Assembly: GCF_004348685.1 (NCBI RefSeq)
Contig: NZ_SMKO01000062.1
Span: forward strand, 1-46,725
Direction of reading: 5' to 3'
Origin: Nonomuraea deserti
GTDB lineage: Bacteria; Actinomycetota; Actinomycetes; Streptosporangiales; Streptosporangiaceae
Length of the DNA stretch: 46,725 nucleotides
Part shown: positions 20,395 to 27,415 of the stretch, in pieces
How the letters are laid out: every line of letters starts with the position of its first letter
Numbering within the stretch: the first letter of the stretch is position 1
Position numbers and translations under genes: made by a program
Notes under the pieces: generated by a model
What the model saw: only the letters and a program-made list of their open reading frames with translations
Told to the model about the DNA's origin: nothing
Databases searched by the model: none

Positions 20395-20430
20395 TCAGGG
20401 GAATGCGCCGAACCCGTGACGGGTTGGCAT
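20395..20430 (-). CDS. Possible second mini-ORF ending on the rho ribosome site
   Basis: ATG at 20430 opens MPTRHGFGAFP, whose TGA lies inside the CCCCTGAGGGG hairpin that masks the rho Shine-Dalgarno. A ribosome finishing here would open that hairpin. No ribosome site precedes it, so it is a weak call. Confidence 0.25.
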   Translation of the reverse strand: MPTRHGFGAFP

Positions 20431-20501
20431 AAAAAGGAACCGCAAGCCGGGCCCTGTGAAGCGGGGCGGGGCTGCGAGGTGAAGATCAGCGGAGCTTGGG
20501 C

Positions 20502-20540
20502 TCAACGCTTGATGGGAACATACCACACCATCTGGTCCAT
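20502..20540 (-). CDS. Possible 12-residue leader peptide
   Basis: ATG at 20540 opens MDQMVWYVPIKR and ends at a TGA, in the leader of the short rho gene. The aromatic and Lys-Arg end would suit ribosome stalling, but no Shine-Dalgarno is visible and an ORF this short can occur by chance. Its place upstream of a C-rich stretch and a stem-plus-T-run is the only support. Confidence 0.3.
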   Translation of the reverse strand: MDQMVWYVPIKR

Positions 20541-20714
20541 GGAACGTCTAGCCCGCTTGGACTATTCCCGGGCCGTTCCCGTGTCTTAACCGGCGAACGC
20601 GGGGTAGACGCGTGACAATGTTCTTCTCGGCACCGCAGGGCGAGGAAAATTACCGCGCTCGGTGTATCGAAGGACACAACTCCCATCGGTGTAGCGGCGT
20701 CATATCAAGTGGCA

Positions 20715-20729
20715 TGCAGGATCCCTGCA
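20715..20729 (+). repeat. Hairpin before the zinc-ribbon gene
   Basis: TGCAGG-ATC-CCTGCA is a perfect 6-bp stem with a 3-nt loop, 17 bp upstream of the first possible ATG (20746) of the zinc-ribbon ORF. It could be an operator or a 5' UTR hairpin. Confidence 0.45.
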
Positions 20730-20778
20730 ACTCGATGAGGGTTCCATGAGGACGAAGACAGACTCCTGGGGGAGCATC

Positions 20779-20919
20779 ATGAAGACCGTCAACTGCCCGC
20801 GGTGCCACAACGAGCTCGACGAAGGCCCGATCATGTACAGGTGCGCCCACTGCCGCCGAGCCGTCTACGCCGCCGACGTCGAGAACGAGTACGTCCCCCG
20901 CGAGCCGGTCGCCGCCTGA
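20779..20919 (+). CDS. Small zinc-ribbon protein
   Basis: A 46-residue ORF with two knuckles, CPRC (residues 6-9) and CAHC (22-25), separated by 12 residues: a complete zinc-ribbon. It then has a short acidic tail (ADVENEYVPREP). No catalytic domain is present, so it is probably an adaptor or nucleic-acid/protein-binding mini-protein; its function is unknown. GGGGGAG lies 4-5 nt before ATG 20779. An in-frame ATG at 20746 with its own GAGGG would add 11 residues (57 in total). It is divergent from the rho operon and upstream of the MBL gene. Confidence 0.7.
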   Translation: MKTVNCPRCHNELDEGPIMYRCAHCRRAVYAADVENEYVPREPVAA

Positions 20920-20929
20920 ACTGACGGCG

Positions 20930-20935
20930 TAGCCT
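20930..20935 (+). promoter_or_regulatory. -10 element of a probable leaderless MBL-hydrolase transcript
   Basis: TAGCCT ends 6 nt before GTG 20942, and no Shine-Dalgarno is present. It lies 10 bp after the zinc-ribbon stop. Confidence 0.4.
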
Positions 20936-20941
20936 TACCGG

Positions 20942-21763
20942 GTGCCGCACCGACCGATCACCGTGTCCGGCGTCGACGTGACCCCGCTCTGCGACGCCGT
21001 GGGCCCCATGGGCCCCGCCATCCGACGCCCGCTCGCCGAGATGTTCGCCGGCTCAGGCCTGCCCGACGAGCCGTGGGTCCTGCACTTCCACTGCTATCTG
21101 CTGCGTGACGCGGCCGGCCGCCTGACGCTGGTCGACACCGGCATCGGCGGCATCGACTCACCGGCGGCCACCTGGGCGCCGGTCCCCGGCACGCTGGCCG
21201 GCGAGCTCGCGGCCGTGGGGGTGACGCCCGCCGACATCGGCACCGTCATCCTGACCCACCTGCACAGCGACCACGCCTCGGGCGCGGTCGCCGCCGGCAG
21301 GCCGGTGTTCGAGAACGCCCGCTACGTGCTCCAGCGGGCCGAGCTCGACGCCGCCGCCGGCCCGATGCTCGACGACGTCGTCACCACGATCAAGGATCAG
21401 CTGCACGTCGTCGAGGGTGACGCGGACGTCGCGCCGGGTGTGCGCGTGCATCTCGCACCCGGCCACACCCCCGGACACCAGATCGCCAGGGCCGGCGACG
21501 TGGCCATGACCGGCGACCTCGTCCTCCACCCGGTGCAGCTGGACGATCCGCGCCTGCGCTACCTCTACGACGGCGACCAGGAGGCCGCCGCGCGCACCCG
21601 CGCGGAGACGCTCGCCGCGCTCCGCGCCGAGCGGGCGATCCTGGCCACCGCGCACTTCAGCGAGCCGTTCCTGCGCCTGACACCGGCCGGCGCGACCCCC
21701 GTCACCGGACCCGTCACCGGACCCGTCACCGGACCCGTCACCGGACCCGTCACCGGCCGCTGA
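20942..21763 (+). CDS. MBL-fold metallo-hydrolase
   Basis: A 273-residue metallo-beta-lactamase-fold hydrolase. The metal motif THLHSDH lies at 105-111 (His106, His108, Asp110, His111). Later ligands are His in APGHTPGH, Asp in MTGDLV and His in ATAHFSEP. The N-terminal half resembles lactonase-like family members (YLLRDAAGRLTLVDTGIG), so ester or lactone hydrolysis is likely; the substrate is unknown. The C-terminus is odd: after LRLTPAGAT it runs into five copies of Pro-Val-Thr-Gly. The end overlaps the convergent NIT-domain kinase gene by 14 bp. Confidence 0.88.
   Translation: MPHRPITVSGVDVTPLCDAVGPMGPAIRRPLAEMFAGSGLPDEPWVLHFHCYLLRDAAGRLTLVDTGIGGIDSPAATWAPVPGTLAGELAAVGVTPADIGTVILTHLHSDHASGAVAAGRPVFENARYVLQRAELDAAAGPMLDDVVTTIKDQLHVVEGDADVAPGVRVHLAPGHTPGHQIARAGDVAMTGDLVLHPVQLDDPRLRYLYDGDQEAAARTRAETLAALRAERAILATAHFSEPFLRLTPAGATPVTGPVTGPVTGPVTGPVTGR
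21698..21757. repeat. Five tandem copies of a 12-bp unit at the MBL gene 3' end
   Basis: CCCGTCACCGGA occurs four times exactly and a fifth time with one changed base, coding (PVTG)5. The lack of wobble differences points to recent slippage. The last copy overlaps the 3' end of the convergent kinase gene, so copy number changes would also alter that gene's tail. Confidence 0.92.
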
Positions 21764-23651
21764 GCACCGGCTGGTCGGCCAGCAGCGACGAAGGCAGGGC
21801 GACCATCGCGGTCAGCCCGCCGTACGGCGAGGGCGCCAGGGTGACCTTGATGCCGTGCCTGGACGCGAGCCTGCCGACCACGAACAGGCCGAGCCGGTCG
21901 CTCTGCGCCAGGTCGAACTCCGGCACCTTCGACAGCCGATCGTTGAGCTCGTCGAGCTCGACGCGGGGCAGGCCGAGGCCGCGGTCCTCAATCTCGATCA
22001 TGAGGCCGTGCGCGGTGCTGGAGCTGCGCACGTCCACCTTGGTCTGCGGCGGCGAGAACAGGGTGGCGTTCTCCACCAGCTCGGCCACCAGGTGGGCCAC
22101 GTCCGTGACCACCGAGCCCAGCAGGGAGACCGGCGGCGGCTGGAGCACCTCGACCCGCTCGTACTCCTCGACCTCCGCGACGGCCGCGCGCAGCACGTCG
22201 TGCACCGGCACCGGGTTGCGCCAGCCGCGCCCCGGCGCCTGGTCGGACAGGATGATGAGGCTCTCCGCGTGCCGGCGCATGCGGGTGGTGAGGTGGTCGA
22301 GCTTGAACAGGTCCGCCAGCGTCTCCGGCTCCTCGGTGGCCCGCTCCATGTTGTCGAGCTGCAGCAGCTGCCGGTGCAGCAGCGACTGGTTGCGCCTGGC
22401 CAGGTTCACGAAGACCTGGCTGACGCCGTGCCGCAGCTTGGCCTGGCCCAGCGCGGCCTCGACGGCCGTGGACTGCACCTCGTTGAACGCCTGGACGATG
22501 TCGCTCACCTCGGAGGTGCTGGTCTTGACCTGCAGCGGCGCCACCTCCTCCGGCGTGGGCGGGTTCACGTTCTTGCGCAGGCGCCTGATCAGCTCGGCCA
22601 GCCGCACCTCGGCCAGCTCCGTGGCCGCGTCGCGCAGCCCGGCCAGCTCGCTCACCAGGCGTCTGCGGAAGCGCAGCGAGAGCACGATAGAGGCGATGAC
22701 GGCGATCAGGCCCACGCCGCCCGCCACGCCGAGCTTGACCAGCATGCCGATGGCTGTCGGCGTGACCCGGGCGGTGATGCCCCGCACGGCCTCGCTCTGG
22801 TTGCGCTCGACGGCCTGCCACAGGTTCTGGGCGTCGACCGGCCAGGTGGCCGCCGTGGGCGGCAGGCCGGCGGTGGCGGTCAGCGTGCGGATGGCGTCCT
22901 CGGTGCGCACGAACTCCCGGTAGACCGGTGACGCGGACAGCTGCTCGTACGGGCCGCGCAGCTCGTCGTCCAGGTGGGAGAGCGCCTGGGAGTAGAGCAG
23001 CCGCCTGGTGGCGACCATGGCCGTGAACGCTCCGCGCTCCCTGGGCTCCACCTTGCCCTTGGCGAGCACCACCGTGATCACCGCCTGCTCCCGGGACAAC
23101 ATGTCCTTGGCCTCGCCGAGCATCGTGATCGCCCTGGCCTGCTTGTAGAGGGACATTTCGGGCACCAGCACCATGGCGTCGTACATGCGGAAGGACGCGT
23201 CGACGATCTGGCTGTAGCCCTCGACGATGTCGAGCGGCGCGACCATGCCGCCGTCGACCGCGCGCCGGAGGTCGGGAAGCTGGCCGAGCTTGGTGTTCAG
23301 CGCGTTGAGCTGCGTGGTCATGGCGGGCGTCAGGTCCTGCTGGGCCTTGGTCAGCCTGCGGAACGTGGCCATGGCCTTGTCGGTGGCCTCACGCTGCTGG
23401 GCCACCTTGCCGGCGCCCTCACCCGTGGCCAGGAACTGCGTCGAGACGAGCCGCTCGTTCTGCAGGTGGACGTTGACCTGCTCGGACGGGATCGCCAGGT
23501 TGCCCGCCAGGTCGTTGATCGCCAGCAGTCGGACGCCGTCGCCGCCGGTCAGTCCAGCGGCGAACGCCCACAGGCCCACGAGGGACAGCAGCGGGACGAG
23601 GAGGAGGACGAGGATTTTCAGCGCGATGGGGCGGCCACGCGTGGGGGGCAT
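21750..23651 (-). CDS. Membrane histidine kinase with NIT-type sensor (CvnA-like, orphan)
   Basis: About 633 residues. Membrane helix 1 (about 12-32), an extracytoplasmic all-helical nitrate/nitrite-sensing-type domain (about 45-290), helix 2 (about 305-330), a HAMP-like linker, a dimerisation segment with possible phospho-acceptor His in RRNQSLLHRQLLQLDNME, and an ATPase domain (LVAELVENATLFSPP N-box, EDRGLGLPR, DRLGLFVVGRLASRHG). This is the actinobacterial CvnA type, usually encoded with a roadblock protein, a DUF742 protein and a GTPase; none of these is here. The ligand is unknown. ATG 23651 is chosen for the GGAGG 4-5 nt upstream. Confidence 0.88.
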   Translation of the reverse strand: MPPTRGRPIALKILVLLLVPLLSLVGLWAFAAGLTGGDGVRLLAINDLAGNLAIPSEQVNVHLQNERLVSTQFLATGEGAGKVAQQREATDKAMATFRRLTKAQQDLTPAMTTQLNALNTKLGQLPDLRRAVDGGMVAPLDIVEGYSQIVDASFRMYDAMVLVPEMSLYKQARAITMLGEAKDMLSREQAVITVVLAKGKVEPRERGAFTAMVATRRLLYSQALSHLDDELRGPYEQLSASPVYREFVRTEDAIRTLTATAGLPPTAATWPVDAQNLWQAVERNQSEAVRGITARVTPTAIGMLVKLGVAGGVGLIAVIASIVLSLRFRRRLVSELAGLRDAATELAEVRLAELIRRLRKNVNPPTPEEVAPLQVKTSTSEVSDIVQAFNEVQSTAVEAALGQAKLRHGVSQVFVNLARRNQSLLHRQLLQLDNMERATEEPETLADLFKLDHLTTRMRRHAESLIILSDQAPGRGWRNPVPVHDVLRAAVAEVEEYERVEVLQPPPVSLLGSVVTDVAHLVAELVENATLFSPPQTKVDVRSSSTAHGLMIEIEDRGLGLPRVELDELNDRLSKVPEFDLAQSDRLGLFVVGRLASRHGIKVTLAPSPYGGLTAMVALPSSLLADQPVLSGR

Positions 23652-23713
23652 GCGACCTCCGGGTGCATGATGAGATCGCCTCGCAGAGTACACCCCCCTT
23701 TGGAAGGATTTCT

Positions 23714-24139
23714 GTGCGTCTCCCGCGTTCTTTTTCCGGCTGGACCATCGCGGTCTTCGGTGTCCTCGCCTTCGCCCTCGGCCTGCTGGGTCTGATCTCT
23801 CCTGACACCCTGCTGGTCATGCTGGGGTTCGAGGTGCTCGACACCAGGCCGCCGGGGGACTACACGCTGGTCTACATGGCCGCTTCGTCGATGGCGGCGG
23901 TCAACATGGGGGTCTACTACGTCTTCGCGGCCTCGGCGAACTACACGCCGTTCTTCCGCTGGACGGTGCCGTTCCGGCTCGTGACGTTCGCGGTGTTCAC
24001 CACGCTGGTGCTGACGGGCGCGGCACCGGGCGAGTTCTTCGGCGTCGGTCTCTGGGAAGGGCTGGGCGCGCTGATCACCGGGTTCGCGCTCTGGCGTGAG
24101 GGTAACCTGCTGCCCGCACGCCAGAGCGTGAACGCCTGA
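23714..24139 (+). CDS. Small four-helix membrane protein
   Basis: About 141 residues with four hydrophobic helices (near 8-30, 48-72, 80-102 and 108-128) and a short polar tail. It resembles actinobacterial four-helix proteins of unknown function of the DUF4345 kind, though I cannot fix the family. GTG 23714 is chosen because GGAAGG lies 6 nt upstream. It is divergent from the NIT-domain kinase, with a 62-bp gap, so the two may share control. Confidence 0.65.
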   Translation: MRLPRSFSGWTIAVFGVLAFALGLLGLISPDTLLVMLGFEVLDTRPPGDYTLVYMAASSMAAVNMGVYYVFAASANYTPFFRWTVPFRLVTFAVFTTLVLTGAAPGEFFGVGLWEGLGALITGFALWREGNLLPARQSVNA

Positions 24140-24145
24140 TCAGCG

Positions 24146-24502
24146 TCACTGATGCGCGTCCTCGGATCCGCGCGACACCAGGCGGTCACCGGAGGCGCCG
24201 TCACGTTCGAGCTTGCGCTCCAGATCGCGTTTCTCGTCCTCCAGCCGGGCCACCCGGCTGGAGGCCTCGGCCTTGGCGCTGCGCAGCCTGCGGCGCTGCC
24301 TGGAGGTCCTGCGGGACCCCGAGCCGATCAGCCAGAACCCCGCGAGCAGGACGGCCGCGACGGCCGCCCCCGCGAGGAACATCTCCAGGTGATTGGGCTC
24401 GAAGGTGTACCCGAACAGGATGTACCTGGCACCCTCCTCGGTGAGGACCAGTGCGACGGCGGCGCCGGCGAGCAGGACCAGAAGCACACCTAAAAAGATC
24501 AT
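24146..24502 (-). CDS. LapA-like two-helix membrane protein with coiled coil
   Basis: A 118-residue protein with two membrane helices (about 3-20 and 40-62) and then a basic, Arg-rich helical region with heptads (RSAKAEASSRVARLEDEKRD). The layout recalls LapA/DUF1049 proteins, whose role is mostly unknown. It converges on the four-helix protein gene with 6 bp between stops, and is divergent from the DUF6886-like gene. Confidence 0.6.
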   Translation of the reverse strand: MIFLGVLLVLLAGAAVALVLTEEGARYILFGYTFEPNHLEMFLAGAAVAAVLLAGFWLIGSGSRRTSRQRRRLRSAKAEASSRVARLEDEKRDLERKLERDGASGDRLVSRGSEDAHQ

Positions 24503-24565
24503 CCAAACTCACCCCTTGTCGTCAGAGCGGGTTTCCCCTGCCCTGGCGGCGGCGGGATATGCGCC

Positions 24566-25105
24566 ATGATGGTCTTCATGAGACCTGGACCGGGCGAGGT
24601 GCTGCACTTTTCCGAGGACCCCACCATCGAGCGGTTCGTGCCGCATGTCGCGCCGACGTCCGTCCGGACCGAACCCTACGTGTGGGCGGTCGGCCACGAC
24701 CGGTGCCCCGACTACTGGTTCCCCCGCGCCTGCCCGCGGGCGATGGCGTGGGCCGGGCCGCGCACCACCCAAAAGGATATCGACCGGATCGTCGGCGCGG
24801 GCTGCGGCGATCGGGTCCACGCCGTCGAGTACGGCTGGCTGCGGGCCATCATGGACGTCCGGCTGTACGCCTACCGGCTCCCGGCCGACGACTTCAAGCC
24901 CATCGGCGATCCGCCGCACGCCGTGGTCTCGACGGTCCCCGTGGTGCCGCTGGGCCCGCCCGAGCCGGTCTCCGACCTGTTCGAGCTGCACGAGGAAGCC
25001 GGCATCCAGCTCAGGGTGATGGCCGACCTGTGGCCGTTCTGGAACGAGGTGACGGCGAGCACGCTGGAGTTCAGCGGGATCAGGATGCGCAACGCTCGTC
25101 GATGA
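24566..25105 (+). CDS. DUF6886-like protein
   Basis: About 179 residues, soluble. The opening GPGEVLHFSEDPTIERFVPHVAPTS and the internal PDYWFPRACPRAMAW are typical of the family I know as DUF6886, whose function is unknown. The pattern of buried aromatic residues and the conserved VWAVGHDRCPDYW suggest a nucleotide- or nucleic-acid-handling fold, but this is a guess. ATG 24566 or 24578 may be the start. The last 26 bp overlap the convergent ketopantoate reductase-like gene. Confidence 0.7.
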   Translation: MMVFMRPGPGEVLHFSEDPTIERFVPHVAPTSVRTEPYVWAVGHDRCPDYWFPRACPRAMAWAGPRTTQKDIDRIVGAGCGDRVHAVEYGWLRAIMDVRLYAYRLPADDFKPIGDPPHAVVSTVPVVPLGPPEPVSDLFELHEEAGIQLRVMADLWPFWNEVTASTLEFSGIRMRNARR

Positions 25106-26042
25106 GCGCCCGCAGCGTCTCCAGCCGCATCGAGCCGGGCGGCAGCTTCTCGCGGGCGGCCCTGTTGGCCTCGCGCCGCAGCACCTCGTTGACGGGGGTG
25201 GGCACGCCGTGCAGCCGGCCGATCAGGACGATCTCGCCGTTGAGGTAGTCGGCCTCGATCGAGCCGCTGCCCCTGGCCAGGCTCTGCCATGACGACCCGC
25301 CGCCGCGCTGGGCGCCCTCGACCGGGCGGATGTCGACCCGCCGGCCGCGCACTTCGGCCTCCTCCTCGCTCGTCGAGTACGCGATGCCCGCCGTGTCGAG
25401 CACGGTCATGGCCTCCACCCTGGCCCGCGTGACCACCTCGCTGATTCCGTCCACGCGGCCGAGCAGCGCCTCGACGGCGTTGCCCAGGTTGCCGATCAGC
25501 TTGCCGTGCTTCCAGCGCATCACGTCGGGGACGGCCCGCCCGACGAGTCCGCGCTTGCCGAGGTCGGTGGCGATCTGCTCGGTGAGTTCGTCCACACCCT
25601 GTGGATAGCGTCCGACGTGCAACATGCCGGAGTACGGGTGGCCGTTCGCGGTCACCACGCCGGGCTGCAGATGCTCGGCGGGCAGCCACACGCACATGCC
25701 GTGGACGTGCTCGAACCGCCGCAGGGCCATGCGCTCGTTGGCGACGCCGTTCTGGGCGCAGACCACGGGCAGGCCGGTCGGCCACGGGCTGAGTGCGGCG
25801 ATGGTGTCCTGCGACTTGGTGGCCAGGATCAGCACGTCGCCGTCGCGGGTGGGCACGGGGCCGTCGGCGGTGGGGATGGCGAGGGTCTCGGTGGATTCCG
25901 GGGTGATCAGGCGCAGGCCGTCACGTTTGAGCGCGTCGTGGTGAGCGCCTCGCGCGATGAGCAGAACGTCGTGGCCGCCCTGGAACAGGCGGGCCCCGAT
26001 GGTTCCCCCGACTGCTCCCGCCCCGATCACTATGTAGCGCAT
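25080..26042 (-). CDS. Ketopantoate reductase (PanE/ApbA) family protein
   Basis: A 320-residue NADPH-dependent 2-dehydropantoate 2-reductase family protein. The Rossmann motif GAGAVGG begins at Gly7. The substrate-side helix contains MRWKHGKLIGNLGNA, where the Lys corresponds to the catalytic one, and the C-terminal domain has GSSWQSLARG and SIEADYLNGEIV with the conserved Glu-Asp region. It could make pantoate for CoA, but many actinomycetes have several paralogues, so I leave the symbol out. It overlaps the DUF6886-like gene tail to tail. Confidence 0.85.
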   Translation of the reverse strand: MRYIVIGAGAVGGTIGARLFQGGHDVLLIARGAHHDALKRDGLRLITPESTETLAIPTADGPVPTRDGDVLILATKSQDTIAALSPWPTGLPVVCAQNGVANERMALRRFEHVHGMCVWLPAEHLQPGVVTANGHPYSGMLHVGRYPQGVDELTEQIATDLGKRGLVGRAVPDVMRWKHGKLIGNLGNAVEALLGRVDGISEVVTRARVEAMTVLDTAGIAYSTSEEEAEVRGRRVDIRPVEGAQRGGGSSWQSLARGSGSIEADYLNGEIVLIGRLHGVPTPVNEVLRREANRAAREKLPPGSMRLETLRALIDERCAS

Positions 26043-26083
26043 TGTCAGAGAATGTCACTATTCAGGCGGCCGGCGCCACCGGC

Positions 26084-26812
26084 TCACTTCGCCAGGGCCA
26101 CCTGCGCCTGGGCCGTGACGGCGCTGCCGCGACCGCGCTCCCGCAGGATCGTTCTGAGCACGCGCCAGCCGTCGCGCAGCGCGTGCAGGTTGCTCTCGCC
26201 GTGGATGCGGGAGCGCTCGTGGCTGGGGACCTCGCGGATGACGAGGCCCGCCTGGGCGGCCCGGACGTTCATCAGGGTCTCGATCTCGAAGCCGTCGCAG
26301 TCGAGGTCGAGGGCGTCGAGGTGGCGGGTCCAGAAGGCGTTGTAGCCGTAGCAGAGGTCGGTGTAGCGGGTGCCGTAGAGGAGGTTCGTCAGCCCGGTGA
26401 GGACCTTGTTGCCGAGCGAGCGGATCGGACTGAGGTCGTCCGAGCCGCCACCAGGGGCGTACCTGGAGCCCTTGGCGAAGTCGGCGCCGTTGACGAGCGT
26501 GGCGACGAACGAGCGGATCTCCCGGCCGTTGGTGGACCCGTCGGCGTCGATCATGACGATGATGTCGCCGCGTGCGGCGTGGAAACCCTCGATGAGGGCG
26601 TTGCCCTTGCCGCGCCGTGTCTGCGTGACGACCCGGAGGTCGGGGCGCAGCCCGCGCGCCACGGCGACGGTGTCGTCGGTCGAGTTGCCGTCGACCAGGA
26701 TCACCTCGTCGATCCAGTCGGGCAGCGTGGCGAACACGTGAGGGAGGTTCTCGGCCTCGTTAATCGCGGGAACGATGACACTGACGCTGGCGGCGAAAGG
26801 CTGCTTGTTCAT
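26084..26812 (-). CDS. Family 2 glycosyltransferase (dolichol-phosphate-mannose synthase-like)
   Basis: A 242-residue GT-A enzyme that would use a nucleotide-sugar donor, perhaps with a polyprenyl phosphate acceptor. SVIVPAINEAENLPHVF opens the fold, VDGNSTDDT follows, and IDADGSTNGREI carries the metal-binding DxD. CYGYNAFWTRHLD and SHERSRIHGESNL match the DPM1-like branch. No membrane helix is present. It lies upstream of, and in the same direction as, the ketopantoate reductase-like gene and 67 bp downstream of the P-loop kinase gene. The ribosome site GGGGGG lies 11 nt before the ATG. Confidence 0.88.
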   Translation of the reverse strand: MNKQPFAASVSVIVPAINEAENLPHVFATLPDWIDEVILVDGNSTDDTVAVARGLRPDLRVVTQTRRGKGNALIEGFHAARGDIIVMIDADGSTNGREIRSFVATLVNGADFAKGSRYAPGGGSDDLSPIRSLGNKVLTGLTNLLYGTRYTDLCYGYNAFWTRHLDALDLDCDGFEIETLMNVRAAQAGLVIREVPSHERSRIHGESNLHALRDGWRVLRTILRERGRGSAVTAQAQVALAK

Positions 26813-26878
26813 GGCAGAAAAATCCCCCCTTTCACATGCAGCTCACTTGACGATTCCTTGCATGGGTCAGGGTTCTTA

Positions 26879-27415
26879 TCAGTCGTCCCCTATTTGGGCC
26901 TCTCTGACCCGAGAGATAATCTCGTTCACGGTTTCTTCCGGGGTCTGCCGCGAGGTGTCGAGCCACAGGCCGATGCGCGGCGTCTCGTGCCGCAGCACCG
27001 CGTCCAGCTGGGCAATCGTCCATCCGCCCGCGTAGCCGCGCTTGGCGCGCGCCCGCTCGCGGCGCTCCACGGCCGCCGGGTCGGGAGCGAGGACGACGAC
27101 CTGCAGGGGACGAGAACGGACCATTTTCGTAAATCGCTCCAAATCCCTACCAATAACGACGTCCTGAACAATCGCTGTAAATCCGGCTTCGTAATACATG
27201 TCCGCAGTTTTCGCTGCGATGCGGTAACGGAGGTGGAGTTGGCGCAGCGCCTCGTCCGTGCCCTCCGGCGCCATCTCGGCGCGGCCGCCGACCACCATGC
27301 GCCGGAACACGTCGCCCCGCACGTGGGCGGAGCGCGGCAGCCGCTCGGCCAGGGCCTGCGCCACGGTGGACTTGCCGGCGGCCGAGATGCCGGTGACCAG
27401 GACGACGCCGTTCAC
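26879..27415 (-). CDS. P-loop kinase (AAA/CPT-like phosphotransferase)
   Basis: A 178-residue nucleoside/small-molecule-kinase-type protein. The Walker A is GISAAGKST (about residues 9-17), followed by HVRGDVFRRM and FTAIVQDVVIG, with a lid-like Arg-rich segment RRERARAKRGYAGG. The fold resembles chloramphenicol phosphotransferase and gluconate kinase-like proteins; the substrate is unknown. The GTG start at 27415 overlaps the lysyl-tRNA synthetase stop (GTGA), so the two are translationally coupled. The GC content falls slightly in 27130-27230, where several AT-rich codons occur. Confidence 0.8.
   Translation of the reverse strand: MNGVVLVTGISAAGKSTVAQALAERLPRSAHVRGDVFRRMVVGGRAEMAPEGTDEALRQLHLRYRIAAKTADMYYEAGFTAIVQDVVIGRDLERFTKMVRSRPLQVVVLAPDPAAVERRERARAKRGYAGGWTIAQLDAVLRHETPRIGLWLDTSRQTPEETVNEIISRVREAQIGDD

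Larger units (their letters stand above)
20385..20540 (-). promoter_or_regulatory. Structured leader of the rho-methyltransferase operon
   Basis: Going downstream on the minus strand: a 12-codon ORF (20540-20502), a C-rich low-G stretch, a possible stem made of AGCC/GGCT and GCCC/GGGC with a matched internal loop, a TTTTT run, a second mini-ORF, the hairpin AACCC-GTCAC-GGGTT (20411-20425) and finally CCCC-TGA-GGGG, which covers the rho ribosome site. This has the parts of an attenuator (leader peptide, stem plus T run, masked ribosome site). The C-rich segment could be a Rho loading site for feedback by Rho. Folding was judged by eye only. Confidence 0.45.
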
